From the NCBI GenBank assembly GCA_024693365.1, contig JAILLF010000007.1:62001-126000 (forward strand): a stretch of 64,000 nucleotides of DNA, given 5' to 3'. Under the pieces are notes generated by a model. That model saw nothing but the letters and a program-made list of their open reading frames with translations, ran no database searches and was not told where the DNA came from. The stretch comes from Acetatifactor sp. (GTDB taxonomy: Bacteria; Bacillota; Clostridia; Lachnospirales; Lachnospiraceae). Positions 42,234-51,119 of the stretch are shown here, one piece after another (the stretch's first letter is position 1; each line of letters begins with the position of its first letter). The position numbers and the translations under genes were made by a program.

Positions 42234-43055
42234 TTGAATTTTTTTATAGAGGGAATTCAAGGTGCTGGTAAGAGTACTTTAGTGGGGCGGCTTGCGGAGA
42301 AACTGCCGGAATGTCACGTGTTCCGGGAGGGAGATTACAATCCCGTGGAGCTGGCATGGTGCTCCTACCTGACCAAGGAACAATATGAAGCGGTGCTCGG
42401 TAAGTATGCGGAGATTGCTGACGAAATCAGAGCGAATACCACTGTTGAGCGCGTTTTTGCAACTGAGGTCATGAGCGCGGACAGGAATGCGGAAGACCGC
42501 TGCGTCCTTACCTACACGAGAATCTTGACGGACATTCCCGGATTTCATAAGGATCTCGAGCAGTATGAAATTTATAACGGCCGCGTGGACAGGGAGAACT
42601 TTGAGAAGATCATTTTTTCCAGATTTGCAAAGTGGCACGGGGACAACCAGGTTTTCGAGTGCTCCATTTTTCAAAATATTGTGGAGAATCAGATCCTGTT
42701 CTACGAGATGACGGACGATGAAATCCTGGAGTTTTACAAGGAGCTGGCACAAGTGATCCGTGTGGAGAATTATAAAATTCTTTACCTGGACGTACCATGG
42801 GTGGCAGGAGCACTGGAGATTATCCGCAAGGAGCGCGTGGATGCGGAGGGAAATGAGATGTGGTTCCCGTTGATGCTGGGATTTCTTGAGGATTGCCCTT
42901 ATGGAAAAAAGCATGGCCTCAAGGGCTTTGACGGCCTGGTAAAGCACCTGGAGCACAGGAAGGCACTGGAGCTTCGGATCCTTAAGGAGGTATTTCCGGA
43001 GCATGCGGTCATTCTGCCGTCGAAGGATTATGATCTGGATAGCATGGACTTTTAA
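42234..43055 (+). CDS. P-loop NTPase, small-molecule kinase-like
   Basis: 273 residues. Walker A FIEGIQGAGKSTLVGRLAEK is at the very N-terminus; VFECSIFQNIVENQIL and YKILYLDVPWVAGALEII follow, as in nucleoside- or thymidylate-kinase-like proteins. The substrate is unknown. The TTG start is set by GGGGGGTGA 5 bases upstream. The next gene starts 22 bases after its stop, so the two are likely co-transcribed. Confidence 0.78.
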   Translation: MNFFIEGIQGAGKSTLVGRLAEKLPECHVFREGDYNPVELAWCSYLTKEQYEAVLGKYAEIADEIRANTTVERVFATEVMSADRNAEDRCVLTYTRILTDIPGFHKDLEQYEIYNGRVDRENFEKIIFSRFAKWHGDNQVFECSIFQNIVENQILFYEMTDDEILEFYKELAQVIRVENYKILYLDVPWVAGALEIIRKERVDAEGNEMWFPLMLGFLEDCPYGKKHGLKGFDGLVKHLEHRKALELRILKEVFPEHAVILPSKDYDLDSMDF

Positions 43056-43077
43056 GAATGAATTGGGGGAATGTGGA

Positions 43078-44100
43078 TTGACAAATGTTTTAGAGAAGGC
43101 AAAAGCCTTTTATGATTTAGAGAATTTTGAGTTTGAACAAGTGGGCGGGCATGACGGCGGAAGAAACCTCGTCTATGTCTGCAAACAAAAAGATGAAAAG
43201 AAATATGTATTAAGAATTTCCGCGCTGGGCGACAGGACGATGGAGGAATATGAGGCAGAGACGGAATTCGTGCATTACCTTGCAGAACATGGCGCGCCCG
43301 TGGCAGATGTAATCCCGTCGAAGAAGGGAAAGCTTGTAGAGTGTCTGGTAAGTAAGTCAGGAGTAAGGAATATGGCGAACGCGGAATGCTTTGTATCCTT
43401 ATTTGCGTATGCCAAAGGAGTTCTTCTTAGCGAGAACGGATATCGTTACAGAGAGGGTGCGCCGATCACGGAACTTTTCTACAACATGGGAAAGGCGATC
43501 GGCGCGATCCACAGGCTTTCGAAGCAATATCAGCCGACTCATAAAAGGCAGCAGTATTTTGACAAGTACAACGTGGAGTATATCGGTAAGGTAATCCCGG
43601 ATGCATGCGCGGAGCTAAAGGCAGCCATTGCAGATCGCTTGGAGAGGATTAAGACGCTGCCCATGGATCCGGAGAGCTATGGCCTTGTGCATTTTGATTT
43701 CAGCGATGGGAATTATCACGTGGACTTAAATGACGGTGCAATTACGACCTTTGATTTTGACAACTGTATTTACTGTTGGTATATGTTTGACCTTGCACAT
43801 CTTTGGACGCATGGAGTCGGCTGGTGCATGTGGATCGAGGACGGGGAAGAGCGCCTTAAGTTCATGAAGGAGTACTATTTTGCAACGGTCCTTGAGGGGT
43901 ACCGGAGTGAGACGAGCCTTCCTGAAAACCTGTTTGAGCAGCTGCAGCTTTTCATTGACATGGTACTGATCGAAGGGATTGTGGACGAGTTTGAGTGTGC
44001 CGCAAGGGAAGGCGAGGAAATCGATCCTGAGGACATAGAGGATTACGTAAAATGCCTGGTGGAGGATATCCCCTACGCAGGCGTAGGAGTGGATTTATAA
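43078..44100 (+). CDS. Aminoglycoside phosphotransferase (APH)-like kinase
   Basis: 340 residues of the APH/choline kinase fold. ATP-lobe: YVCKQKDEKKYVLRISALGD. Catalytic loop: LVHFDFSDGNYHVDL (Asp as base, Asn for metal). Metal motif: TTFDFDNCIYCWYMFDLA. Members phosphorylate aminoglycosides, macrolides, homoserine or other alcohols, so drug inactivation is possible but not shown. Start TTG 43078 follows GGGGGA by 7 bases; upstream in-frame starts overlap the previous gene. A second APH-like gene begins at 63454. Confidence 0.85.
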   Translation: MTNVLEKAKAFYDLENFEFEQVGGHDGGRNLVYVCKQKDEKKYVLRISALGDRTMEEYEAETEFVHYLAEHGAPVADVIPSKKGKLVECLVSKSGVRNMANAECFVSLFAYAKGVLLSENGYRYREGAPITELFYNMGKAIGAIHRLSKQYQPTHKRQQYFDKYNVEYIGKVIPDACAELKAAIADRLERIKTLPMDPESYGLVHFDFSDGNYHVDLNDGAITTFDFDNCIYCWYMFDLAHLWTHGVGWCMWIEDGEERLKFMKEYYFATVLEGYRSETSLPENLFEQLQLFIDMVLIEGIVDEFECAAREGEEIDPEDIEDYVKCLVEDIPYAGVGVDL

Positions 44101-44159
44101 AGCTTGAACTCCTTTCATAAATGGGGAAATGCAAAAAACATGGCGCCGCGTGGAAAAGA

Positions 44160-44215
44160 AAGGCGCAGGGAGACGTGACGCCACAAGGAAAAGGAAGGCG
44201 CAGGGAGACGCGACG
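44160..44215. repeat. Direct repeat of 21 bases, period 35
   Basis: AAGGCGCAGGGAGACG with TGACG at 44160-44180 recurs with CGACG at 44195-44215 (one mismatch), just before the ribosome site of the next GNAT gene. Confidence 0.7.
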
Positions 44216-44227
44216 GAGGAACATAAC

Positions 44228-45031
44228 GTGACTGAGAAGGTACGGTTTTTGGAAGAAATTGGAGCGAATGGGCACGTTGCATTGAATGTGATGCAGTATG
44301 ACGGGTGGCTTCTTCGGTTTTCAAACGGTTATACGAGCAGGGCAAATTCGGTTTGCGTGCTCTATCCGTCCACGAGACCCGTGGAGGAGAAAATCACGTA
44401 CTGTGAAAAATGTTATGCAAGCCAGGGCTTGCCGACGATCTTTAAGGTGACGGATCTCGATAAGGAGTTTTCAGACTTGCTTGCAAGGCGCGGTTATGAG
44501 ATCGTAACGCCAACGGACGTCATGGAGGTTGCCTCGTGGGACGCTGAGGATGAAACTTCTTGTCATGAAAACGACGGGCAGGCGAAGTACGAAAACGTCA
44601 GGCAGGAAAGTGGCGGGCTTGGTAAGGCGCATTGCGAGTTTTCCCACGAACCGTCCGCATGGCTTCCCCATTATTTTGCGTTTGAAAACCTGACGGACGA
44701 AACAAAGAAAAATACCTTTCAAAAGATGCTTTCGAGGGTGATGATCGATGCGTCATATGGTATACTTTATTATGAGGGAGAGCCCGTGGCATGTGCTTCC
44801 ATTGCGGTGGAACATGGCTATGCGCTCTTGCATAACGTAATTGTCACTTCCGCCATGCGGGGGAAGGGACTTGGCGAAAAGCTTTGCCGGGCCATGATCT
44901 CGAAGGCGAAAGAGATGGGCGCGGAGCACGTGTTCCTGCAGGTCGTTCAGTCAAACCAGGTGGCGATGAATTTATATAAAAAGTTGGGTTTTCAAAAGGA
45001 CTATACTTACTGGTACGTGAAGAAGGCTTAA
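44228..45031 (+). CDS. GNAT family N-acetyltransferase, two-domain
   Basis: 267 residues. The N-terminal half (FLEEIGANGHVALNVMQYDG, LRFSNGYTSRANSV) looks like the degenerate first domain of double-GNAT proteins. The C-terminal half (about 125-267) is the active-looking domain, with NVIVTSAMRGKGLGEKLC and NLYKKLGFQKDYTYWYV. GTG 44228 follows GGAGGA by 7 bases; an ATG at 44129 lies upstream in frame but would add a repeat-encoded basic tail. The substrate is unknown. Confidence 0.82.
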   Translation: MTEKVRFLEEIGANGHVALNVMQYDGWLLRFSNGYTSRANSVCVLYPSTRPVEEKITYCEKCYASQGLPTIFKVTDLDKEFSDLLARRGYEIVTPTDVMEVASWDAEDETSCHENDGQAKYENVRQESGGLGKAHCEFSHEPSAWLPHYFAFENLTDETKKNTFQKMLSRVMIDASYGILYYEGEPVACASIAVEHGYALLHNVIVTSAMRGKGLGEKLCRAMISKAKEMGAEHVFLQVVQSNQVAMNLYKKLGFQKDYTYWYVKKA

Positions 45032-45083
45032 GTCATATAGAAGCGTCGCAGGCGACTTGCATTGGCGCATTGGGGGACGGAAA

Positions 45084-45650
45084 ATGTATTATCACGCATC
45101 AAGAACGGCGGGAATCCGGCAACTAGAGCCGCGGATATCAAACCATAACGTGCCGCTGATCTATTTTTCTAAAAAGCGTGAAAACGTGCTGGTTTACTTA
45201 AGCAATGCCGTTGAAAAGTATTGCAAGGAACAGGGTTTTGCGTACGACGGGCCGTGGTCGAAATGGGGCCCGTACGGGTTTGAAAAGGACGGGAGACTGC
45301 GGCTTGAGGAGTATTATCCAAATGCTTTGGAGAGCACGTATCGGGGCGTGTCAGGATATGTTTATGAGGTGGCGGAAGTCCAGGATTCCGGATTTGCTTT
45401 GCGGATTCCGGATGCCGTGACGAGTGAGGTCCCCGTGGACGTAACGGGCTCTGAATTTGTGGCGGATGCGTATGAGGAACTTCTTGGCGCAGAGCGGGAG
45501 GGGCTGATCACGATCCTGCGGCATGAAGATTTATCACCGCAAAAGAAGGAGTGGATCCGGAAGACCATGCTGCAGGAATATGCAGACGCAACGGATCATC
45601 CGGAATATCAATTCTTTTTACGTGGCACCTTCCCGGAACTTTTTGAGTAA
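45084..45650 (+). CDS. Unknown protein, possible ADP-ribosyltransferase-like fold
   Basis: 188 residues, no membrane segment. I do not recognise the family firmly. The order YYHASRTAGI, then PLIYFSKKRENVLVYLSNA, then SGYVYEVAEVQDSGF and VTSEVPVDV recalls the short ART fold of Arr-like enzymes (His, Tyr, then an acidic residue late), but length and motifs are not decisive. It lies in the run of drug-modification-type genes. ATG 45084 follows GGGGGACGG; an upstream ATG at 45057 is less likely. Confidence 0.6.
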   Translation: MYYHASRTAGIRQLEPRISNHNVPLIYFSKKRENVLVYLSNAVEKYCKEQGFAYDGPWSKWGPYGFEKDGRLRLEEYYPNALESTYRGVSGYVYEVAEVQDSGFALRIPDAVTSEVPVDVTGSEFVADAYEELLGAEREGLITILRHEDLSPQKKEWIRKTMLQEYADATDHPEYQFFLRGTFPELFE

Positions 45651-45712
45651 AAACTGAAGGGTAGCAGAGGATATTTTATAATTTTTCATAATGACGGTGA
45701 GAGAGGAAGACC

Positions 45713-46237
45713 ATGGAGATAAGAAAAGGCGAACTACGCATTCGGGACGTGGGCATAGAGGATTGTGAGAAGCTGGCAAAGTGGTGGAATGACGGCAAGG
45801 TCATGGCACATGCAGGGTTTCCAAATGGACTTGGAACGACGGCGGCGGAGATTTGGGACAAGGTTTCCGGCGACACGGATGATACTAGAAGGCGCTTGAT
45901 CATTGAGTATCAAGACAGTGCGATCGGAGAGACGAATTATTATAATCTCGGGGACCACGTTGCGGAGATTGGAATTAAGATCTGCGACGAAACCTATCAG
46001 GAAAAAGGGCTCGGGAAAAAGATCCTAAGCATGCTGATCTCGAAACTGTTTTCGATGGGATATGAAAAGATCGTCTTAAATACCAATCTGAAGAATGTTA
46101 GGGCACAACACGTTTATGAACAGTTAGGATTTCAGAAGGTTCGGACGTGCATGGATTCCTGGACGGATCAGGTTGGCGTGCTTCAATCCTTTGTGGATTA
46201 TGAGTTGGTACCGGAAAAATTTGTGGATTTCAGATAA
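45713..46237 (+). CDS. GNAT family N-acetyltransferase
   Basis: 174 residues. RimJ/RimL or AAC(6')-like layout: LRIRDVGIEDCEKLAKWWND at the start, EIGIKICDETYQEKGLGKKI as the acetyl-CoA motif, and NVRAQHVYEQLGFQKVRT near the end. The pattern WWND followed by a short loop is shared with some aminoglycoside 6'-acetyltransferases, so drug acetylation is possible. GAGAGGA lies before ATG. The small gene at 46248 follows closely. Confidence 0.87.
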   Translation: MEIRKGELRIRDVGIEDCEKLAKWWNDGKVMAHAGFPNGLGTTAAEIWDKVSGDTDDTRRRLIIEYQDSAIGETNYYNLGDHVAEIGIKICDETYQEKGLGKKILSMLISKLFSMGYEKIVLNTNLKNVRAQHVYEQLGFQKVRTCMDSWTDQVGVLQSFVDYELVPEKFVDFR

Positions 46238-46247
46238 GGAGGCGGAC

Positions 46248-46418
46248 ATGGAAACGAAGTATTACGTTGTCGTGAGCATTGAAGGGGATTATGCAAATCT
46301 TAAGAGGACTGACGTGGAATCAGATGATTTAAAGCTTGTGGCAAGAGCACTTTTGCCCGCTGAGATCAATGAGGGAAGTCAGCTCAAATATGAGATGATG
46401 GAATATGAACTCATTTAG
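46248..46418 (+). CDS. Small protein, DUF3006-like pattern
   Basis: 56 residues, starting METKYYVVVSIEGDYANLKR and with LVARALLPAEINEGSQLKYE in the second half. A beta-strand-rich start with the ALLP-x-EG pattern recalls small DUF3006-type proteins; function unknown. AAGGAGG lies before ATG 46248; the longer in-frame extension overlaps the previous gene. Only 21 bases separate it from the Eis-like gene, so they are probably one transcript. Confidence 0.6.
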   Translation: METKYYVVVSIEGDYANLKRTDVESDDLKLVARALLPAEINEGSQLKYEMMEYELI

Positions 46419-46439
46419 ACGAGACGAAAGGTAAATGAA

Positions 46440-47615
46440 ATGAAGATAAAGAAACTGGAAGGAAAAGAGAGATTTGACGCGTACTTGACTGCCGTTTATT
46501 GCTTCCACATGCGGGTGGAGAATCCGGAGGCAGAGAGGGCGGTTTATGAGGCTGACGTGAAAGAGGATTGGGGCGCCTTCGATGAGAATGGAACTTTGAT
46601 GGGCAGGATCCTTAATCACAAATTTGATTTTTACCTGGACGGAAAGACCGTGAGATGTGGCGGCATTGGAGCCGTTGCAACGCTGCCGGAGTATCGCGAC
46701 AAGGGCGTTATTAAGGCGATCTTCAAGGAACTGTTGCCCGCGGCATACAAGGACGGAGAGGTCATTTCGGCGCTGTATCCCTTCAAGCATGAGTTTTACC
46801 GCAAGCAGGGATATGAAGTTGTGCCGGCATGGAATGAGTATTCCCTGACGCCGGGACTCCTTTGTAAGTATCGCTTTGACGGTGAGGTTTGCAAGTGGAA
46901 CGTGGGAGATCCCGTAACGGACTTTATGACGGTCTACAATGCATTTGCACCGCAGTTTAACATGGCGCTGGCGCGCACCGAGGAGTGCATGCAAGAGCAC
47001 TTAAAGGTCGACAAGCCCTATATGGACAGGAAGTTTTCCTACGTGATGAAGCAGGACGGAAAGCCCATAGCCTATGTCATTTTCACGGATATCAGACATG
47101 ACCCCGCAGCCATCCTTCAGGTGGAGGAATGCGCTTGGACGGGGCGCGACGGTTTCCATGCCGTCTTGGGCTTCCTTGCAAGATTTGAGGCAGACTATGG
47201 CACCATCAAGTTGAACCTGCCAAAGGGAATTGACCTGCTTCGCGTTGTGCAATCGCCTCTTGCCTATGACATTGAAAAGATTCCGCAACAGAATTTCATG
47301 GTCAGGGTGGTCAATGCCAAGAAGCTTTTAGAGGCAATCTACAAGCCTGCTGACTGTGATTTTACGATCAAGGTGTCTGACGAACTGATCTCGCAGAATA
47401 ATGCAACCTACCGCGTGCAGACCGATGGCGTCAAGGCGAGCAGGAAAGAAAAGGCGGACATTGAGTTAAATGAGCGCGCACTGGCGCAGCTGGCAGTCGG
47501 GTGCCTTAATTTAGATGAGGCAATGCTGCGAAAAGACGTGACCGTGAATGCGAAGGAAGAGATGCTAAGGCGCGTATTTTTAGAGAAGAAGATCTTTGTC
47601 GGAGAGCATTTTTAA
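46440..47615 (+). CDS. Eis-like GNAT acetyltransferase with SCP2-like domain
   Basis: 391 residues. Domain 1 (1-130) is a GNAT with GGIGAVATLPEYRDKGVIKA as the acetyl-CoA motif. Domain 2 is a second, GNAT-like fold (about 135-280), and domain 3 (about 285-391) is an SCP2-like lipid-type fold (DFTIKVSDELISQNNATYRV, LAQLAVGCLN). The terminal residues FVGEHF would supply the carboxylate, as in Eis. Eis proteins acetylate several amines of aminoglycosides or lysines of proteins and peptides. Target here unknown. Confidence 0.88.
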   Translation: MKIKKLEGKERFDAYLTAVYCFHMRVENPEAERAVYEADVKEDWGAFDENGTLMGRILNHKFDFYLDGKTVRCGGIGAVATLPEYRDKGVIKAIFKELLPAAYKDGEVISALYPFKHEFYRKQGYEVVPAWNEYSLTPGLLCKYRFDGEVCKWNVGDPVTDFMTVYNAFAPQFNMALARTEECMQEHLKVDKPYMDRKFSYVMKQDGKPIAYVIFTDIRHDPAAILQVEECAWTGRDGFHAVLGFLARFEADYGTIKLNLPKGIDLLRVVQSPLAYDIEKIPQQNFMVRVVNAKKLLEAIYKPADCDFTIKVSDELISQNNATYRVQTDGVKASRKEKADIELNERALAQLAVGCLNLDEAMLRKDVTVNAKEEMLRRVFLEKKIFVGEHF

Positions 47616-47666
47616 CGTATCGGTGAATGAAGCAAAAAAAGATGCTTTGCTTTCAAGGAGATCGGC

Positions 47667-48692
47667 ATGAAGAAATTGATAAAACCCGGCCATTTAGAAA
47701 AGGGAGACACGATTGCAACGATAAGTCCGTGTAATGGATGGGCCGGAGATACTCAAATAAGATGGAAATATGAACTGGGAGCGTCAAGGCTGCGGGAGCT
47801 GGGGCTTCGCGTTGTAGCAGCACCAAATTCCTTGAGAGGGTCCGAGTATCTTTCGAAGAACCCGAGGGCGCGAGCGGAAGATCTCACATGGGCCTTTGAA
47901 AACCGGGAGGTGCGCGCAATCATAGCAAATGTCGGCGGAAATGACAGCATAAAGATCATCCCTTATGTAGATTCTAAGGTGATTTCAGATCATCCCAAGA
48001 TATTCGTCGGTTATTCCGACGTCATGAATCTTCACTTGCTGTGCTACCACAGCGGCCTTTCCACCTTTTACGGGGACAATCTTCTCACGACGATCGCAGA
48101 TCAGGCGGGATGGCATGAATATGGCAAAAAGAGTTTTGTAAAAACATTGTTTGATCCTTCACCGATCGGCACAATCGATTCTTCGAAGGAGTGGACGTTT
48201 GAGGCCTCTGATTACGTTGATCCGGAAAAAAAGAGAACATATTATCTGAATGACGGATACAGGATCATTCAAGGCTGTGGCCGCGCGACGGGCAGATTGA
48301 TCGGAGGCCATACAGGCATCATGGATTTGGAGGGAAGCCCCCTGGAGCTTAAGACGGAGGATTTTGACGGGGCTATTCTCTTTGTGGAGGACATCCCGGA
48401 GTTTTTTGACGAAGAGGGCGTGAGAACCTATTTTGGATATTTGGGGCAAAAGGGGATACTGAAGAAGCTGAGCGGTATCATCATCGGGAAGGTGAATGAG
48501 AACATATCGTTTTCAGATCGGGCTCAGATTATTTCGCAGATTGTTTCCGATCAATATTCGAACTCAATTCCAATCCTTAGTGGACTGAATTTCGGGCATT
48601 CCGCACCGATATGTATGCTGCCCTATGGAGCGCTTGCGGAGCTGGATTGTGAGAAAAAGACATTTTCTATTTTGGAAAGTGGCGTGAGCTGA
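47667..48692 (+). CDS. S66 family peptidase (LD-carboxypeptidase / MccF-like)
   Basis: 341 residues. Catalytic Ser117 lies in VGYSDVMNL, with a Glu in ILFVEDIPEFF and a His in NFGHSAPICMLPYG, matching the S66 Ser-Glu-His triad. The family includes LdcA, which trims cytosolic muropeptides, and MccF, which gives self-immunity to microcin C by cutting the toxic aminoacyl adenylate. The insertion around FEASDYVDPEKKRTY is closer to the MccF-type loop, so detoxification is plausible. AAGGAGA lies before ATG. Confidence 0.87.
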   Translation: MKKLIKPGHLEKGDTIATISPCNGWAGDTQIRWKYELGASRLRELGLRVVAAPNSLRGSEYLSKNPRARAEDLTWAFENREVRAIIANVGGNDSIKIIPYVDSKVISDHPKIFVGYSDVMNLHLLCYHSGLSTFYGDNLLTTIADQAGWHEYGKKSFVKTLFDPSPIGTIDSSKEWTFEASDYVDPEKKRTYYLNDGYRIIQGCGRATGRLIGGHTGIMDLEGSPLELKTEDFDGAILFVEDIPEFFDEEGVRTYFGYLGQKGILKKLSGIIIGKVNENISFSDRAQIISQIVSDQYSNSIPILSGLNFGHSAPICMLPYGALAELDCEKKTFSILESGVS

Positions 48693-48729
48693 TGCGCGCC
48701 GGATAAGAACCTTTTTGGAGGAAAAAAAG

Positions 48730-50169
48730 ATGAGAAACGAATTATTGGCGGTGTTCAGCGGATTTCCGGACCATCATTTTTCAGGGGAAATCACGAAGCG
48801 GCTGCGCAAGGAGCTGACACGGAGGAAGAGCATCGTGTTTATCACGGCTTGTCCGCTTGACTATGCACAAAATGACAGCGACTCAGACGGAATGTATGAG
48901 ATGTTCGCAGAGCAGGGCCTGCCTTTTGAAAAGCACTGCGTGATCGATCAGCGAACGGACCCTTCCGAGGCGAAGGAGCTTGTGACGAATGCTGACTGCA
49001 TCTTTCTTATGGGCGGCGGCGTATGCGAGGAACAGCTTGCGCTGATCCGCGAGAAAGGGTGCCTAGAGGCCATTCGCGGCTGTCACGCCGCGATCTTTGG
49101 CGTGAGCGCGGGATCGATGAACATGGCAAGAACCACGGTGGATTTCTTTGAATCCATGGAGCCCTTTGAGGGACTGGGGCTTACCAATATTACGGTGAGC
49201 TGCCACCATGATCCGCAGGATTCTTGGAGGTACGAACAGACGCTTCGCATGTCTGAGGACCGCGTTGTATATGCCATGGAGGACATGAGCGCCTTCTTTA
49301 TCAAAACGGGACAGACCGACGTCGTGGGAAACATCTGGCGCGTGGAAAACAGAAAGCTGCAGCCCCTTACGGAGGAGGGCATAAAGGAACTGGAAAAGGA
49401 TGAATTTCGAAGGGTTTTTGACACGATCCCGGAAAAATTTGACCGGTTCCGTCCCCGTTACAGTGCGGAGCTCTTCGAGCATTTGATCCATGCGACTGCA
49501 TTGGGTCCCGGAAAGAGAGTGCTAGAGATCGGACCGGGAACCGGACAGGCGACGGAGCCAATCTTACGTACCGGCTGCGAATATCATGCGATCGAGCTTG
49601 GTGAGCATTTGTGCCGGAAGATGAAAGAAAAGTTTGGGAGCTTCCCGAATTTCGACATTGTAAATGACGACTTTATCACCCATGATTTTGGGGAGCAAAG
49701 GTTTGACCTGATCTTCTCTGCGGCGACAATTCAGTGGATTCCGGAGCGGATTGCGTTTTCCAAGACCTTTGAACTGTTAAAGCCGGGCGGAATGCTGGCA
49801 ATGGCGTTTCTGATCGGGGATTATAAGACGCCAAACGAGGAACTGTTTCAGAGCATTCAGAAGGTATATGCGGAGTACTACAAGCCCGTGACGCTGTATA
49901 AGAATATGAAGGAGCCCTTTGACTATCTTCATGCGACGGACTATGGGTTTGAAGATATGGTAAGGCATGACTTTCACGGAAAGCGCGTTTTCAACGCGGA
50001 CGAATACGTAGCTTACTGTGGAACTCACAGTGATCACATGATGCTTCCGGAGCCTTACAAGACAAAATTCTTTGAGGGACTTCGAAATGCAGTGCTTCAG
50101 GGAGGAGACAAGGTCGAGTTTTGGGATACCTACGTACTGTATTTGGCGAAGAAGCCTGACGAGCCGTAA
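48730..50169 (+). CDS. S51-like peptidase and SAM methyltransferase fusion
   Basis: 479 residues. Residues 1-215 are an S51/dipeptidase E-like domain: CIFLMGGGVCEEQ, nucleophile Ser in IFGVSAGSMNMA, and CHHDPQDSW. Residues about 225-479 are a class I SAM methyltransferase: FDRFRPRYSAELF, VLEIGPGTGQAT (SAM loop), FDLIFSAATIQWI and LLKPGGMLAMAF. I know no standard enzyme with this pairing. ATG 48730 follows GGAGG by 8 bases. It could trim and methylate the same small peptide or drug, which is inference only. Confidence 0.83.
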   Translation: MRNELLAVFSGFPDHHFSGEITKRLRKELTRRKSIVFITACPLDYAQNDSDSDGMYEMFAEQGLPFEKHCVIDQRTDPSEAKELVTNADCIFLMGGGVCEEQLALIREKGCLEAIRGCHAAIFGVSAGSMNMARTTVDFFESMEPFEGLGLTNITVSCHHDPQDSWRYEQTLRMSEDRVVYAMEDMSAFFIKTGQTDVVGNIWRVENRKLQPLTEEGIKELEKDEFRRVFDTIPEKFDRFRPRYSAELFEHLIHATALGPGKRVLEIGPGTGQATEPILRTGCEYHAIELGEHLCRKMKEKFGSFPNFDIVNDDFITHDFGEQRFDLIFSAATIQWIPERIAFSKTFELLKPGGMLAMAFLIGDYKTPNEELFQSIQKVYAEYYKPVTLYKNMKEPFDYLHATDYGFEDMVRHDFHGKRVFNADEYVAYCGTHSDHMMLPEPYKTKFFEGLRNAVLQGGDKVEFWDTYVLYLAKKPDEP

Positions 50170-50245
50170 GGAAGCTTACCATTTGCAGGACCGGACGTAT
50201 CGTAAGAAACGATTACAAATTATGAGATTTTAGAGGTGTACTAAA

Positions 50246-51043
50246 ATGGAAAAATATATTGAAGGAAATAAGGCCGCGTGGGAGGAAGCATTTGAAAACA
50301 GGGATGTCTCCTGGGGCGCAGACGTCGCAGATAGAGTGCGGAAGGAAGACTATCCGTTCTTCAATCAAGAGACGCGGAACGTGCTAAAATCAATAAACGT
50401 GGAGGGGAAGTTCATCGGGCAGTTTTGTTGCAATAACGGGCGAGAACTCCTTTCCCTTGTGAAAAGTGGAAAAGCGAAGAAAGGCGTTGGATTTGACATT
50501 GCCGAGAATCAGGTGGCCTTTGCCAACGAAACGGCAAAGGAGTTGGGCGTGCCCTGTGAATTCGAGGCCGTCAACATTTATGACGTAGATGACCGTCACA
50601 AGGAAGAGTTTGATCTGGTGATCATCACCATAGGCGCTCTCTGCTGGTTTGAGGATCTGGACCGGTTCTTTGCGATTGTGGCAAAGTGCATGAAGCAAGG
50701 TGCAACAATTGTGATCAATGAGCAGCATCCCTGCACAAACATGCTTGCCACGGCGGGAGACGAACCCTATGATCCAGAGCACAAAAAGGAATGCCATTAT
50801 TCCTATTTTGAACATAAATGGGAAAGCAACGGAGGCATGTATTACATGACTCAAAAGAGTTATCAGTCTAAAACGTTTACGGACTTTACCCATTCCATGT
50901 CCGAGATTATGACGGGAATGTGCCGTAACGGGCTTGTCATTACGGGACTGCAGGAATTTGATCACGACCTCAGCGGAGGCTTTGGAGAGGTCGATTGCAG
51001 CGGATTTCCTCTTTCCATGATCATACGGGGCAGAAAGCTGTGA
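50246..51043 (+). CDS. Class I SAM-dependent methyltransferase
   Basis: 265 residues. SAM loop in IGQFCCNNGRELLSLVKSGK and GVGFDIAENQVAFANETAKE; the acidic/aromatic motif IV region is FDLVIITIGALCWFEDLDRF, and INEQHPCTNML follows. The layout fits small-molecule O/N-methylases of the UbiE type. No RNA- or DNA-binding domain is visible. The ribosome site AGAGGTG precedes ATG. The substrate is unknown. Confidence 0.88.
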   Translation: MEKYIEGNKAAWEEAFENRDVSWGADVADRVRKEDYPFFNQETRNVLKSINVEGKFIGQFCCNNGRELLSLVKSGKAKKGVGFDIAENQVAFANETAKELGVPCEFEAVNIYDVDDRHKEEFDLVIITIGALCWFEDLDRFFAIVAKCMKQGATIVINEQHPCTNMLATAGDEPYDPEHKKECHYSYFEHKWESNGGMYYMTQKSYQSKTFTDFTHSMSEIMTGMCRNGLVITGLQEFDHDLSGGFGEVDCSGFPLSMIIRGRKL

Positions 51044-51119
51044 TAACTCTCGAACTGGAAAAAATCATCCTGAATGAATCGTAGGGAAGTGAAACATTTT
51101 TTAAGAAAGGACGAAAGAA

